From the NCBI GenBank assembly GCA_964616465.1, contig CAZTTO010000008.1:1-64000 (forward strand): a DNA stretch of 64,000 bases. Direction: 5' to 3'. Below are positions 1 through 8,971 of the stretch, piece after piece. How positions within the stretch are numbered: position 1 is the stretch's first letter; every line of letters begins with the position of its first letter. A program made the translations under genes and the position numbers. Origin of the DNA: JAFLBI01 sp964616465. GTDB taxonomy: Bacteria; Bacteroidota; Bacteroidia; Chitinophagales; Chitinophagaceae. A model generated the notes under the pieces. It searched no databases and was not told the origin of the DNA. It saw only the letters and a program-made list of their open reading frames with translations.

Positions 1-67
1 AACCAATACCAGTACTAATTAACTAAATCAATCAACTTTTTTCAGGACGGGTCATACAAATGAAGAA

Positions 68-2287
68 TTGCAGTCTAGTAATGAAGAAATTCAAATTGCC
101 TATACCGAATTAAAGATTGCTAATGAAGAATTAGAGTTAAAAGAAATTGCTTTAGAAGAAAACAAAGCAAACGTACATGCATTATTAAATAATTCATTGC
201 AAGCCTTTTTTCTGGTAGATCATGAATACAAAATTATCAAGTTCAACGAACAAGCAGAGAATCTGATACTCAGATTATCTGGCAAAACTTGTAAAGTTGG
301 TCATCTTATTATTGATTATCTGCCAAGTAAAAGTTTAGATGAATTTTTAAGCCAATTTAAGAATGCGCTTGTAGAAGAGATAATTAACGTTGAGATGAGC
401 TTAAATACAGTTGATAGGATTGTATTGAGTCATTTTAAAATATGCTTTAATACTGTTTATCATTCAAGACTTCAGCGAAAGCTAATGACAATTGGCATGC
501 TTGATGTAACTGAGGAGAAAAATGCAAAAGATGAATTAATTAAGAATCAATTGTTAACAAACAGTGTTTTTAATGCTGCAGCTTTTGGGGTTTGTGTTAC
601 AAATGCTTTTGGTTATTTTGTTGATTTCAACCAAGAGTATACCAAGATTTATGGTTATGAACGAGAGGAATTAATTGGCAAACACTTTTCAATTGTAGTG
701 CCAGATCAATTTAAGCGGCAAGCTACAAAAATGCATGATGATTTTATTAAAGATGGTTTCGAGTTGCCTGCGGAGTGGGAAGTGATAAGAAAAGACGGAA
801 CGCCTATATCAATATATGTTAAAGCAGAACTACTTGTTCAACCCGATGGATCGAGATTTAAAGTAACATCAATAAGAGATATTTCCGACGTTAAAGGTCT
901 TCTTGATAGAATTGCACAATCACACGAACTGGCACAAGTTGGCTCGTGGGAATACATTTTAGAAACCCAAGAATATGTGCTTTCTCCAGAATTAAAGAAA
1001 ATGCTTGAAATTGATGAGTCTATTTCAGTACTTACTAGAGATGTTGGCGATTCTTTTTTGAAAGGAGATAATTACATCGAGTTGTTTCGTAACTCTATGG
1101 AAGATTTAATACTGAGAGATATTGATTTTGATATTGAATTTAAAATAGTTACACAATCTGGACAAGTTAAATGGATGCATGCTATTGCGGTTAAAAAAAT
1201 AAATGATAATGGCGATGTAATTCGAGTAATTGGAGTTTCAAACGATATCACAAAATACAAGGAAGCATCCGAGAAATTAGAAATATTTTCTCATACTATC
1301 CAGCAGAGTACTCGAGGAATTATAATATTAAGTGAAGAGAAGAAAATTACATTTGCTAATCCAGCAGCTGTTAATTTGTTTGGATTTCCTGAACAAGAAT
1401 TGCTCGATTCTTCAATTTGGATGCTGTTAAAGGATACTCCAAATAATGCTGAGGGCATTAAAAAACTAAAATTATGTCTAGATCAAGGTAGATCTTGTTC
1501 TGAACGTCTCAATGTGCAATCTGGTCAGGGGAAACAAATAGTTGTGCTAGTAAATATGTCTAGTTTATTAGATGTAAATAATCATTCAAAGTATTTTGTT
1601 TGTTTTTTTGAAGACATAACTGCAGACGTTGAAAAGGAGAAAAATGAGTTGATAGAGAAAAAGAAAATGCAAAAACTTATGACCGATGCAATTATAGAGG
1701 CGCAAGAAAAGGAAAGGCATGAGATCGGATTAGAACTGCATGATAATGTAAACCAATTGTTGGTTAGTTTAAAAATGTTCTTAAATTTTGCAAACCATGA
1801 TCCACAAAGCTTAGAGAAAGCCAAAGAAATTGTAAATGAAACTATTGCGGAAGTTAGAAGGTTGTCTCATTCAATGGTGTTGCCCATTGTTGCAAATTCA
1901 AACTTTAATGAAATTGTTGATAATGTCGTTTTTGAGTTAAAGGCATCAAGTGATTTAAGTGTATACAAACAAGTAATTGGTCTAAACGAATTTACCCTAC
2001 CTCCGCAGCTTAAACTAAATATTTACAGGGTATTACAAATTCTGATAAGTAATGTTATTAAACACGCATCTGCAACTGAGATAAAAATTAAAATTACCAA
2101 TAGTGAAGATCTAATTATTTTAGTGGTAGAAGATAACGGAAAGGGTTTTGATCCAAATGCTAAAACAGATGGTATTGGATTACTCAACATTAAGACTCGG
2201 TCAAGTTTATTTGATGGTTCAGTAGATATAGACTCAGCTCCAGGACAAGGAACTAGAATAACCGTAAAAATGAAAAAAGCCGTATAA
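68..2287 (+). CDS. Multi-PAS sensor histidine kinase, HisKA_3 type, 5' end probably missing
   Basis: Sensor kinase of a two-component system. The visible part starts in a coiled coil rich in NEEL/NEEI repeats, followed by about four PAS/PAC units (roughly residues 35-150, 155-275, 285-400 and 405-525). A HisKA_3 dimerisation helix carries the motif ELHDN with the likely phospho-acceptor His558. The HATPase_c domain shows an N-box (SNVIKHA), VEDNGKGFD and GIGLLNIKTR. No membrane segment is seen, so this part is cytosolic. The start is not convincing: the first usable codon is TTG at 68, while the frame stays open back to 23 and already reads TNEELQSSNEE from 56. That coiled coil is typical of the middle of CheB-CheR-PAS hybrid kinases, so the true gene probably extends beyond the window or is broken at the edge. 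A strong terminator follows the stop codon. Confidence 0.85.
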   Translation: MQSSNEEIQIAYTELKIANEELELKEIALEENKANVHALLNNSLQAFFLVDHEYKIIKFNEQAENLILRLSGKTCKVGHLIIDYLPSKSLDEFLSQFKNALVEEIINVEMSLNTVDRIVLSHFKICFNTVYHSRLQRKLMTIGMLDVTEEKNAKDELIKNQLLTNSVFNAAAFGVCVTNAFGYFVDFNQEYTKIYGYEREELIGKHFSIVVPDQFKRQATKMHDDFIKDGFELPAEWEVIRKDGTPISIYVKAELLVQPDGSRFKVTSIRDISDVKGLLDRIAQSHELAQVGSWEYILETQEYVLSPELKKMLEIDESISVLTRDVGDSFLKGDNYIELFRNSMEDLILRDIDFDIEFKIVTQSGQVKWMHAIAVKKINDNGDVIRVIGVSNDITKYKEASEKLEIFSHTIQQSTRGIIILSEEKKITFANPAAVNLFGFPEQELLDSSIWMLLKDTPNNAEGIKKLKLCLDQGRSCSERLNVQSGQGKQIVVLVNMSSLLDVNNHSKYFVCFFEDITADVEKEKNELIEKKKMQKLMTDAIIEAQEKERHEIGLELHDNVNQLLVSLKMFLNFANHDPQSLEKAKEIVNETIAEVRRLSHSMVLPIVANSNFNEIVDNVVFELKASSDLSVYKQVIGLNEFTLPPQLKLNIYRVLQILISNVIKHASATEIKIKITNSEDLIILVVEDNGKGFDPNAKTDGIGLLNIKTRSSLFDGSVDIDSAPGQGTRITVKMKKAV

Positions 2288-2292
2288 ACATT

Positions 2293-2326
2293 AAAAAAGC
2301 CGCTTTTTGGATAAAGCGGCTTTTTT
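2293..2326. terminator. Bidirectional Rho-independent terminator
   Basis: A perfect 14-bp stem (2293-2306 with 2313-2326) with a 6-base loop, A-rich on the left and T-rich on the right. It sits between the convergent histidine kinase gene and sucD and can stop transcription from both sides. Confidence 0.9.
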
Positions 2327-2344
2327 ACATTATGTGTAATAAGA

Positions 2345-3217
2345 TTATTTCTTTAGAGCAGCAGCCATTGTAACGCCAATATCTGCTGGACTAGCAACAA
2401 CATCAATACCACATTCTGCCATAATCTTCATTTTAGCAGCAGCTGTATCATCAGCACCGCCAATGATGGCTCCAGCATGTCCCATTCTTCTACCTGGAGG
2501 AGCAGTTTGTCCAGCAATAAAACCAACTACTGGCTTAGTTTTATTCTCTTTAATCCAACGTGCAGCGTCTGCTTCCATGCTACCACCAATCTCTCCAATC
2601 ATGATAATACCATCTGTTTCTGGATCATTCATCAATAATTGTACAGCTTCAACAGTTGGAGTACCAATAATTGGGTCACCACCAATTCCTATAGCTGTAG
2701 AAATACCTAATCCAACTTTTACTGCTTGATCAGCAGCTTCATAAGTAAGTGTTCCAGATTTAGAAACAATACCAATTCTTCCTGGTTTGAAAATAAATCC
2801 TGGCATGATACCAACTTTGGCTTCACCTGCGGTAATAACACCTGGACAGTTAGGTCCAATTAAACGAGTTGAACTTCCCTGTAAGTAATTCTTCACTTTC
2901 ACCATATCTTGAACAGGAATGCCTTCAGTGATACAAACTACTAAACCAATACCAGCATCAGCGGCCTCCATAATAGCATCAGCAGCAAAAGCCGGTGGAA
3001 CGAAAATGATGCTTACATCAGCTCCGGTTTGCTTAACTGCATCTGCAACTGTATTGAAAACAGGACGGTCTAAATGTGAAGTGCCGCCTTTACCAGGGGT
3101 TACACCACCAACCACTTGTGTGCCATACTCAATCATTTGAGAAGCATGGAAAGTTCCTTCCGTTCCGGTGAAACCCTGAACGAGGATGCGGGAGTTTTTG
3201 TTGACAAGAACACTCAT
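2345..3217 (-). CDS. sucD: Succinyl-CoA synthetase (ADP-forming) alpha subunit
   Basis: Alpha subunit of the citric-acid-cycle enzyme that makes a nucleoside triphosphate from succinyl-CoA. The 290-residue product has the family's usual length. It has the N-terminal CoA-binding motif GFTGTEGTFH, a ligase domain with GPNCPG and SKSGTLTYE, and the phosphorylated histidine in RRMGHAGAIIGG (His247, matching His246 of E. coli). The frame is open for another 54 codons upstream, but that stretch has no family similarity. The start at 3217, giving MSVLVNKNS, fits the known N-terminus. The beta-subunit gene sucC is not in the window, so the two subunits are encoded apart here. The upstream DNA (3250-3257) holds a TAnnTTTG box on this strand without a clear -33 element. 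Confidence 0.96.
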   Translation of the reverse strand: MSVLVNKNSRILVQGFTGTEGTFHASQMIEYGTQVVGGVTPGKGGTSHLDRPVFNTVADAVKQTGADVSIIFVPPAFAADAIMEAADAGIGLVVCITEGIPVQDMVKVKNYLQGSSTRLIGPNCPGVITAGEAKVGIMPGFIFKPGRIGIVSKSGTLTYEAADQAVKVGLGISTAIGIGGDPIIGTPTVEAVQLLMNDPETDGIIMIGEIGGSMEADAARWIKENKTKPVVGFIAGQTAPPGRRMGHAGAIIGGADDTAAAKMKIMAECGIDVVASPADIGVTMAAALKK

Positions 3218-3357
3218 AATCGTTATGCTTAAATGTATAAAAGTTGCGCAAAAATAGGGGTTAGCAGCATAGGGAGGAGGATGATTTTTAAAATAATCAT
3301 CATCTATCTTGTTAAAATCATATCTCTTTTTGACACATCTGCAATAAAACTCTCTCT

Positions 3358-3388
3358 TTGGCTTTTCTACTTCAAACACCTAATTTTG
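3358..3388 (+). promoter_or_regulatory. Bacteroidota-type promoter of efp
   Basis: TTG at 3358-3360, a 20-base spacer, and TAATTTTG at 3381-3388. This matches the TTG-N19-21-TAnnTTTG pattern of Bacteroidota housekeeping sigma factors. It predicts a leader of about 15 bases before the efp start. Confidence 0.75.
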
Positions 3389-3408
3389 CCGCCTAAAACT
3401 TAGAAAAC

Positions 3409-3975
3409 ATGGCAACAACATCTGATATCAGCAGAGGAATGGTGCTCAAGCTAGATGGTAGTTTATATTCCGTGGTGGAATTTGGTGAAAACAAAACCGC
3501 CAGAGCTGCTGCTAAAGTATGGGCTAAATTGAAGGGTGTAGATAATAACCGTACTATTGAAAAGACCTGGAACTCAGGTGAAAATATCTTTCCTGTTCGC
3601 GTAGAAAAGAAGACTTTCCAATTTTTATATAAAGATGATACTGGGTATAACCTCATGAATAATGAAACTTTCGAGCAAATTGCGGTTGCTGAAGAAATGA
3701 TTGATGCGCCACAGTTTTTGAAGGATGGAAGTGAGGTTTTTGTTATGATTAATACTGAAACAGACCAACCAATAGGTGCTGAATTACCAGAAAAAATTGT
3801 TGTTAAAATCACTTATTGTGAACCAGGATTACGTGGCGATACTGCTACAAGAGCTACAAAGCCTGCTACGGTTGAAACAGGCGCTATTGTTCAAGTACCA
3901 TTGTTTGTTGAAGATGGTGAAGTGATTCGCGTAAACACTAAAACAGGTGAATACGTTGAGCGTGTAAAGGACTAA
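3409..3975 (+). CDS. efp: Elongation factor P, Arg32-type loop
   Basis: EF-P binds between the P and E sites of the ribosome and rescues stalling at consecutive prolines. The 188-residue product has the three-domain EF-P layout and the C-terminal signature around EPGLRGDTATRATKPA. The tip of domain I, normally PGKG with a modified Lys34, reads NKTARAAAKV here, with arginine exactly at residue 32. This aligns without gaps to my recollection of the Pseudomonas-type loop NKSGRNAA, whose Arg32 is rhamnosylated by EarP. No earP-like gene lies next to it. The gene has its own promoter and terminator, so it is probably monocistronic. Confidence 0.95.
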   Translation: MATTSDISRGMVLKLDGSLYSVVEFGENKTARAAAKVWAKLKGVDNNRTIEKTWNSGENIFPVRVEKKTFQFLYKDDTGYNLMNNETFEQIAVAEEMIDAPQFLKDGSEVFVMINTETDQPIGAELPEKIVVKITYCEPGLRGDTATRATKPATVETGAIVQVPLFVEDGEVIRVNTKTGEYVERVKD

Positions 3976-3992
3976 TTACCCAACAAAATACT

Positions 3993-4026
3993 AGAAGGGT
4001 TGTCTCATAGGCAGCCCTTCTTTTTG
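3993..4026 (+). terminator. Rho-independent terminator after efp
   Basis: Ten-pair stem 3993-4002 with 4012-4021 (one G-T pair), 9-base loop, followed by a T run. It separates efp from the accBC unit. Confidence 0.85.
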
Positions 4027-4164
4027 TTAATTTGTTTTACCCAAATTTGAAAATTATTTACTTCATTTGATTGAGATAAAAAAAGCCATTTTTGTGAAAA
4101 AAAGGCTATTTTGCCCCTTCATTTGCTAAAAAACAACCTTTTTTACCCCTAAACTTGCCTAAAA

Positions 4165-4644
4165 ATGGATATCAAGCAAATTCACGAACTGATCAAAATC
4201 ATCAACAAAAGTAATATTGGTGAAATTACCATTGAAGATCAGGACGGGAAAGTAACCATCAAGCAAAAAGAAGAAAAAGTGGTTCAGGTAGCTACTGCTG
4301 CACCTGCTCCCCAAGTATACAATGTGGCTGCACCTGCACCAACTTCTGCGCCAGCGTCTACTCCTTCTGCGCCAGCTCCTGCTGCTGAGCCTAAAGCAGA
4401 TAATCTGGTAACAATTAAAAGTCCAATGATTGGTACTTTCTACAGAAAGCCAGCACCTGATAAGCCCTCTTTTGTAGAAGTAGGTTCTGATGTAGCCCCA
4501 GGTAAAGTGGTGTGTGTCATTGAAGCCATGAAACTTTTCAATGAAATTGAAAGTGAAGTGAAGGGCACCATCGTAAAAGTACTGGTAGAAGATGCCAGTC
4601 CTGTAGAATACGATCAGCCGCTCTTTTTGGTAGAGCCTGCATAA
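4165..4644 (+). CDS. accB: Acetyl-CoA carboxylase biotin carboxyl carrier protein
   Basis: Carries biotin between the biotin carboxylase and carboxyltransferase parts of acetyl-CoA carboxylase, the first step of fatty acid synthesis. The 159-residue product has an N-terminal helical region, an Ala/Pro-rich linker (about residues 41-88), and a C-terminal biotinyl domain. The biotin site EAMKL is visible with Lys123, followed by FNEIES. accC begins 67 bases downstream on the same strand, the usual accBC order. The antisense frame over the linker is a shadow. Confidence 0.96.
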   Translation: MDIKQIHELIKIINKSNIGEITIEDQDGKVTIKQKEEKVVQVATAAPAPQVYNVAAPAPTSAPASTPSAPAPAAEPKADNLVTIKSPMIGTFYRKPAPDKPSFVEVGSDVAPGKVVCVIEAMKLFNEIESEVKGTIVKVLVEDASPVEYDQPLFLVEPA

Positions 4645-4711
4645 TAACATGATAGTTGTGACATGATATACATTGTGTCACAATTTTTTTTCGATTATTC
4701 AACTATTCAGC

Positions 4712-6049
4712 ATGTTCAAAAAAATATTGATTGCTAATAGGGGAGAGATTGCACTTCGTGTCATCCGAACCTGTCGTGAAATGGGTATTAAAACTGTTGC
4801 TGTATACTCTACAGCCGATAAAGATTCCCTACACGTAAAATTTGCCGACGAGGCTGTTTGTATTGGAAAGCCTCAAGGTGCAGATAGTTATTTAAACATC
4901 CCTCGCATTATTGCTGCAGCAGAAATTACAAATGCAGATGCAATTCACCCTGGCTATGGCTTTTTAGCTGAGAATGCCTCTTTTTCCCAAATTTGTGCCG
5001 ACTCAGGTATTAAGTTTATTGGACCTACGCCTCAAATGATTAATTCTATGGGGGATAAAATAACCGCCAAAGAAACCATGATCAAAGCTGGTGTGCCTGT
5101 TGTTCCAGGTAGCGGTGGTTTGTTGCGCGATTTGGATGAAGCCAAATCTGTAGCCAAAGAAATTGGCTATCCAATTATGTTGAAAGCAACAGCTGGAGGT
5201 GGTGGAAAAGGTATGCGAGTAGTGCATAGTGAAGATGAATTAGAAAAAGCTTTCACTTCTGCAAAGGCAGAAGCTGGAGCAGCTTTCAAGAATGATGGTA
5301 TGTATATGGAGAAGTTTGTTGAAGAACCTCGCCATATTGAAATACAGGTAGCTGGTGACCAGTTTGGAACGGTTTGTCATTTGAGTGAAAGAGACTGTTC
5401 TATCCAAAGAAGACACCAAAAGCTGGTTGAAGAATCTCCTTCGCCTTTTATGACGCCTGAACTGCGTGAAAAAATGGGAGAGGCTGCTAAGAAAGCTGCT
5501 GCTGCTATTAATTATGAAAGTGTAGGAACAATTGAGTTTTTAGTTGATAAGCACCGCAATTTCTACTTCATGGAAATGAATACCCGTATTCAAGTAGAGC
5601 ATTGCGTAACTGAAGAGGTTACAAATTTTGATTTGATTAAAGAACAAATCTTAATTGCTGCTGGTCGACCAATTAGTGGCCGTGATTACACTCCAGATAT
5701 GCATGCAATTGAGTGTAGAATCAATGCCGAAGATCCTTACAATGATTTTAGACCTTCTCCAGGTAAGATTACTGTATTACATCAGCCAGGTGGACATGGC
5801 ATTCGTGTAGATTCGCATGTTTATGCCGGCTATGTTATACCTCCTTACTACGATAGTATGATTGCAAAAATTATTGCAGTTGCAAGAACGCGTGAAGAAG
5901 CCATCAATACTATGTACAGAGCGTTGAGTGAATATGTGATTGAGGGTGTTAAAACCACCATTCCATTTCATTTACAATTGATGCAAAATGAAGATTTTAG
6001 AGCTGGTAATTTTACGACCAAGTTTTTGGAGTCTTTCAAAATGGTTTAA
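4712..6049 (+). CDS. accC: Acetyl-CoA carboxylase, biotin carboxylase subunit
   Basis: ATP-dependent carboxylation of biotin on AccB. The N-terminal domain starts FKKILIANRGEIALRVIR. The ATP-grasp domain follows with KATAGGGGKGMRVV, ERDCSIQRRHQK and MNTRIQVEH, then the biotin carboxylase C-terminal domain (IECRINAEDP). Length 445 residues is normal. The frame is open 13 codons further upstream, but the start at 4712 (MFKKILIANRGE) is the one expected from the family. Likely co-transcribed with accB and closed by a terminator 17 bases downstream. Confidence 0.97.
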   Translation: MFKKILIANRGEIALRVIRTCREMGIKTVAVYSTADKDSLHVKFADEAVCIGKPQGADSYLNIPRIIAAAEITNADAIHPGYGFLAENASFSQICADSGIKFIGPTPQMINSMGDKITAKETMIKAGVPVVPGSGGLLRDLDEAKSVAKEIGYPIMLKATAGGGGKGMRVVHSEDELEKAFTSAKAEAGAAFKNDGMYMEKFVEEPRHIEIQVAGDQFGTVCHLSERDCSIQRRHQKLVEESPSPFMTPELREKMGEAAKKAAAAINYESVGTIEFLVDKHRNFYFMEMNTRIQVEHCVTEEVTNFDLIKEQILIAAGRPISGRDYTPDMHAIECRINAEDPYNDFRPSPGKITVLHQPGGHGIRVDSHVYAGYVIPPYYDSMIAKIIAVARTREEAINTMYRALSEYVIEGVKTTIPFHLQLMQNEDFRAGNFTTKFLESFKMV

Positions 6050-6066
6050 TCAAACACTGAATACAA

Positions 6067-6097
6067 AAAAAGGCGTTCTTAATTAGAACGCCTTTTT
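6067..6097. terminator. Rho-independent terminator between accC and the next convergent gene
   Basis: A 13-bp perfect stem (6067-6079 with 6085-6097), 5-base loop, A-rich left flank and T-rich right flank. It can serve both convergent genes. Confidence 0.9.
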
Positions 6098-6114
6098 AAT
6101 TTAATTGAAGAAAA

Positions 6115-6501
6115 TTACTTTCCACCACCACCACGCATTTGTTGCTGGGCTTTTCTAAGTTCTTCATAGAAATCGTTTACAGCCTTGATTTCAGCATCAG
6201 TCAAAGGAATGGCTTTGTACTTTTTCTCTACCTCCGTTTGAATTTCTTTGGTTTTAGTTGCGCGTTCTTCTGGACTTAAATCGCGCATGCCTCTTCTTTG
6301 TGATTGAGACCATAATTGAATTTCAAGCACTTTGTCGCACTGCGCATCTGTTAATTTAGTTTTTTCCATCATGCCAGGCTTCACACGTTGTTTCATCATT
6401 TCTAGCATTTGAGCTGGATCCATTTGTCCACCACCTTGTGCCCAAGTGTTCGATAGTCCTATGCCCAATATTAATGTAAGGACAAGCAAAATTTTTTTCA
6501 T
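6115..6501 (-). CDS. Small secreted helical protein, Spy/CpxP-like in character
   Basis: A 128-residue protein with a clear signal peptide (MKKILLVLTLILGIGLSNTWAQ) and a Met/Gln-rich, all-helical mature part. The LTDAQCDKVLEIQ and LSPEERATKTKEIQ stretches resemble the LTxxQ spacing of Spy/CpxP periplasmic chaperone-like proteins, and the tail is Gly-rich. The start at 6501 is chosen because the signal peptide begins there; a longer frame from 6549 adds 16 unrelated residues. Family membership is inference; export to the periplasm is well supported. It stands alone between two terminated units. Confidence 0.75.
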   Translation of the reverse strand: MKKILLVLTLILGIGLSNTWAQGGGQMDPAQMLEMMKQRVKPGMMEKTKLTDAQCDKVLEIQLWSQSQRRGMRDLSPEERATKTKEIQTEVEKKYKAIPLTDAEIKAVNDFYEELRKAQQQMRGGGGK

Positions 6502-6616
6502 GTTGAGGAGTTTAAATTTTAATCTAATATAGGGGTTAGACTGTATCACTTCTCAAAGGTTTAAACAAAAAGGGCCGGAAAGAATTCCAGCCCTAAGATT
6601 TATATTGATTGTTTGC

Positions 6617-8809
6617 CTATCTTAAGAATAACATCTCCCTATACTTAGGTAATGTCCACATTTCATCATCTACCAGATGCTCTAGTTTATCTACATGATA
6701 ACGAATGCTATCGAAGTATTTGCCTTTTACTTCATCGCAATAGGCAATGGCTTTTGCACGGGTATCCGAAAGATTATTAGCTACTTTTCTTGCTTCCACC
6801 ATTGCATCTACTTGTTCGTAAATAGCTGAGATATGTCTGCTAATTTCTGTAACTATGGTAAGCTGACTTTTATAAGCAGATTCAGGTAAGCCAATTGACT
6901 GAAGGCTTTCTATGTTTCCAGCCAATTCAGTTTGGTAAGCTACAGCAGCAGGAAGGATATGGTTGATGGCTAAATCACCCATCACACGCGCTTCAATTTG
7001 TACTTTCTTGATATATTTTTCTAGCTCAATTTCGTGGCGAGCTTCTAATTCAGAATGTGTGTAAACACCATTGTGTTCAAAAAGGCGTTTTGCTTTTTCT
7101 GTCACCATAGCATCTAATGCTACTGGAGTAGTTTTCAAGTTAGGTAAACCTCTTCTTTCAGCTTCTTTGTGCCATTCTTCGCTATAGCCATCACCTTCAA
7201 ACAATACTTTCTCACTATCTACAATATACTTTTGGATGACATGCATGATAGCAATTTCTTTCTTCTCGCCTTTTTCAATATGGCTATCAACTTCTTGTTT
7301 GAAATTGCGCAATGTTTCAGCAACAATTGTATTTAAAACTGTCATTGCGTTTGCACAGTTTGCAGAGGAACCTACAGCGCGGAATTCAAATTTGTTACCA
7401 GTGAAGGCAAAAGGAGAAGTTCTGTTTCTGTCGGTATTATCCAACATCAATTCAGGAATACTTCTATGCAAATCAAGTTTTAAGATAGCTTCATCCTGCT
7501 CATCAAATTTATCTCCAACCCTGTTTTTTACTTCCTGTAAAACCTTAGCCAAGTATTGTCCAACGAACACAGAAATGATTGCTGGAGGCGCTTCGTTTGC
7601 ACCCAAACGGTGATCGTTTTGTGCAGATGCAATAGAAGCACGCAAAATATCTGCATAGTCATGAACTGCCTTAATTGCATTCACAAAGAAAGTCAAGAAC
7701 ATGAGGTTGGTCTTAGGTGTTTTGCCAGGTGCTAACAAGTTCACGCCAGTATCTGTAGCCAAACTCCAGTTATTATGTTTACCACTTCCATTAATTCCTG
7801 CAAATGGCTTCTCGTGTAATAAAACTACTAAGCGGTGTCTTTTTGCAACACGATTCATAACATCCATTAAAAGAGTGTTATGGTCAACTGCAATGTTCGC
7901 TTCTTCAAAAATTGGCGCACATTCAAACTGAGCTGGTGCAACCTCATTATGGCGAGTACGCAATGGGATGCCTAGGCGATAAGATTCCATTTCAAAATCG
8001 CGCATGAAAGCATATACTCGCTCAGGAATTGAACCGAAATAATGGTCTTCTAATTGTTGTCCTTTAGCTGGTGAGGCTCCAAATACAGTTCTTCCGCACT
8101 GAATTAAATCTGGACGAGCGTTGGCCAATCCTTCATCAATTACAAAGTATTCTTGCTCCCAACCTAAAGTTGGAGTTACTTTTTGAACATTGCGATCAAA
8201 ATAATGACATACATCAATTGCAGCCTTATTAACCGCTTCCAAAGCTTTTAATAAAGGTGCTTTATAATCAAGTGATTCGCCTGTATAAGAAACGAAAATG
8301 GTTGGAATACAAAGCGTTTTGCCATCGCCAATCTCCATGATGAAAGCAGGAGAAGATGGATCCCAGGCAGTATATCCACGCGCTTCGAAGGTTGCTCTTA
8401 GTCCGCCACTAGGGAAGCTAGAAGCATCTGGTTCTTGTTGAATTAAAGCAGCACCATCGAATTCTTCTATTGGGGTGCCATCACTTTTAATAGTAAAGAA
8501 GGAATCATGCTTTTCAGCAGTTGTTCCTGTTAATGGCTGAAACCAGTGTGTGTAGTGAGAAACACCTTTGCTTTCGGCCCAAGCGCGAATTCCGTTGGCT
8601 ATTTGGTTAGCAACTGTACGATCAATTTTCTTACCACCTTTTACGCTGGTAACTAAGCTTTTATAACCTTCATCGCTCAAAAACTGGCGAGCGGTTGCAA
8701 GGGTAAATACGTTTTCGCCGAACAATCCAGTGATCTTCATTCCTCCAGGAACGTGCACCTCTTCGCTGGAGTTAGAAAGTTTAGAAATGGCATCAAATCT
8801 AAGTGACAT
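6617..8809 (-). CDS. glnA: Glutamine synthetase type III
   Basis: Makes glutamine from glutamate, ammonia and ATP. At 730 residues it is far longer than GSI or GSII and matches the GSIII (GlnN) class common in Bacteroidota. Visible signatures are LGWEQEYFVID, the SYRLGIPLRTRHNEVAPAQF region, and GSGKHNNWSL. The family acts as a dodecamer in the cytosol. A candidate promoter lies just upstream (8826-8856). No glutamate synthase or PII gene is adjacent, so regulation by neighbours cannot be read from context. Confidence 0.96.
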   Translation of the reverse strand: MSLRFDAISKLSNSSEEVHVPGGMKITGLFGENVFTLATARQFLSDEGYKSLVTSVKGGKKIDRTVANQIANGIRAWAESKGVSHYTHWFQPLTGTTAEKHDSFFTIKSDGTPIEEFDGAALIQQEPDASSFPSGGLRATFEARGYTAWDPSSPAFIMEIGDGKTLCIPTIFVSYTGESLDYKAPLLKALEAVNKAAIDVCHYFDRNVQKVTPTLGWEQEYFVIDEGLANARPDLIQCGRTVFGASPAKGQQLEDHYFGSIPERVYAFMRDFEMESYRLGIPLRTRHNEVAPAQFECAPIFEEANIAVDHNTLLMDVMNRVAKRHRLVVLLHEKPFAGINGSGKHNNWSLATDTGVNLLAPGKTPKTNLMFLTFFVNAIKAVHDYADILRASIASAQNDHRLGANEAPPAIISVFVGQYLAKVLQEVKNRVGDKFDEQDEAILKLDLHRSIPELMLDNTDRNRTSPFAFTGNKFEFRAVGSSANCANAMTVLNTIVAETLRNFKQEVDSHIEKGEKKEIAIMHVIQKYIVDSEKVLFEGDGYSEEWHKEAERRGLPNLKTTPVALDAMVTEKAKRLFEHNGVYTHSELEARHEIELEKYIKKVQIEARVMGDLAINHILPAAVAYQTELAGNIESLQSIGLPESAYKSQLTIVTEISRHISAIYEQVDAMVEARKVANNLSDTRAKAIAYCDEVKGKYFDSIRYHVDKLEHLVDDEMWTLPKYREMLFLR

Positions 8810-8825
8810 ACAGATAATTTTTGCG

Positions 8826-8856
8826 CAAAGTAAGCCTCTTAAACTCTTTCAGTCAA
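8826..8856 (-). promoter_or_regulatory. Candidate promoter of glnA
   Basis: On the minus strand: TTG (8856-8854), a 20-base spacer, then TTACTTTG (8833-8826), one base off TAnnTTTG. The spacing is ideal, the -7 box is slightly imperfect. Confidence 0.55.
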
Positions 8857-8914
8857 CTTTTTTTGATGAAATGCACAAAAAATAAGGTGAGTGTGCAAAA
8901 AATATTTACATATA

Positions 8915-8953
8915 AAAAAAGCTAATATGTAGATATTTCATACTAGCTTTTTT
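8915..8953 (-). terminator. Terminator of the DUF4114 protein gene
   Basis: Inverted repeat 8915-8924 with 8944-8953 (10 bp, A/T-flanked GCTA core), 19 bases downstream of the stop of the minus-strand gene. On that strand the stem ends in a T run. Confidence 0.7.
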
Positions 8954-8971
8954 AGTTTATCGAGGGTTTTT

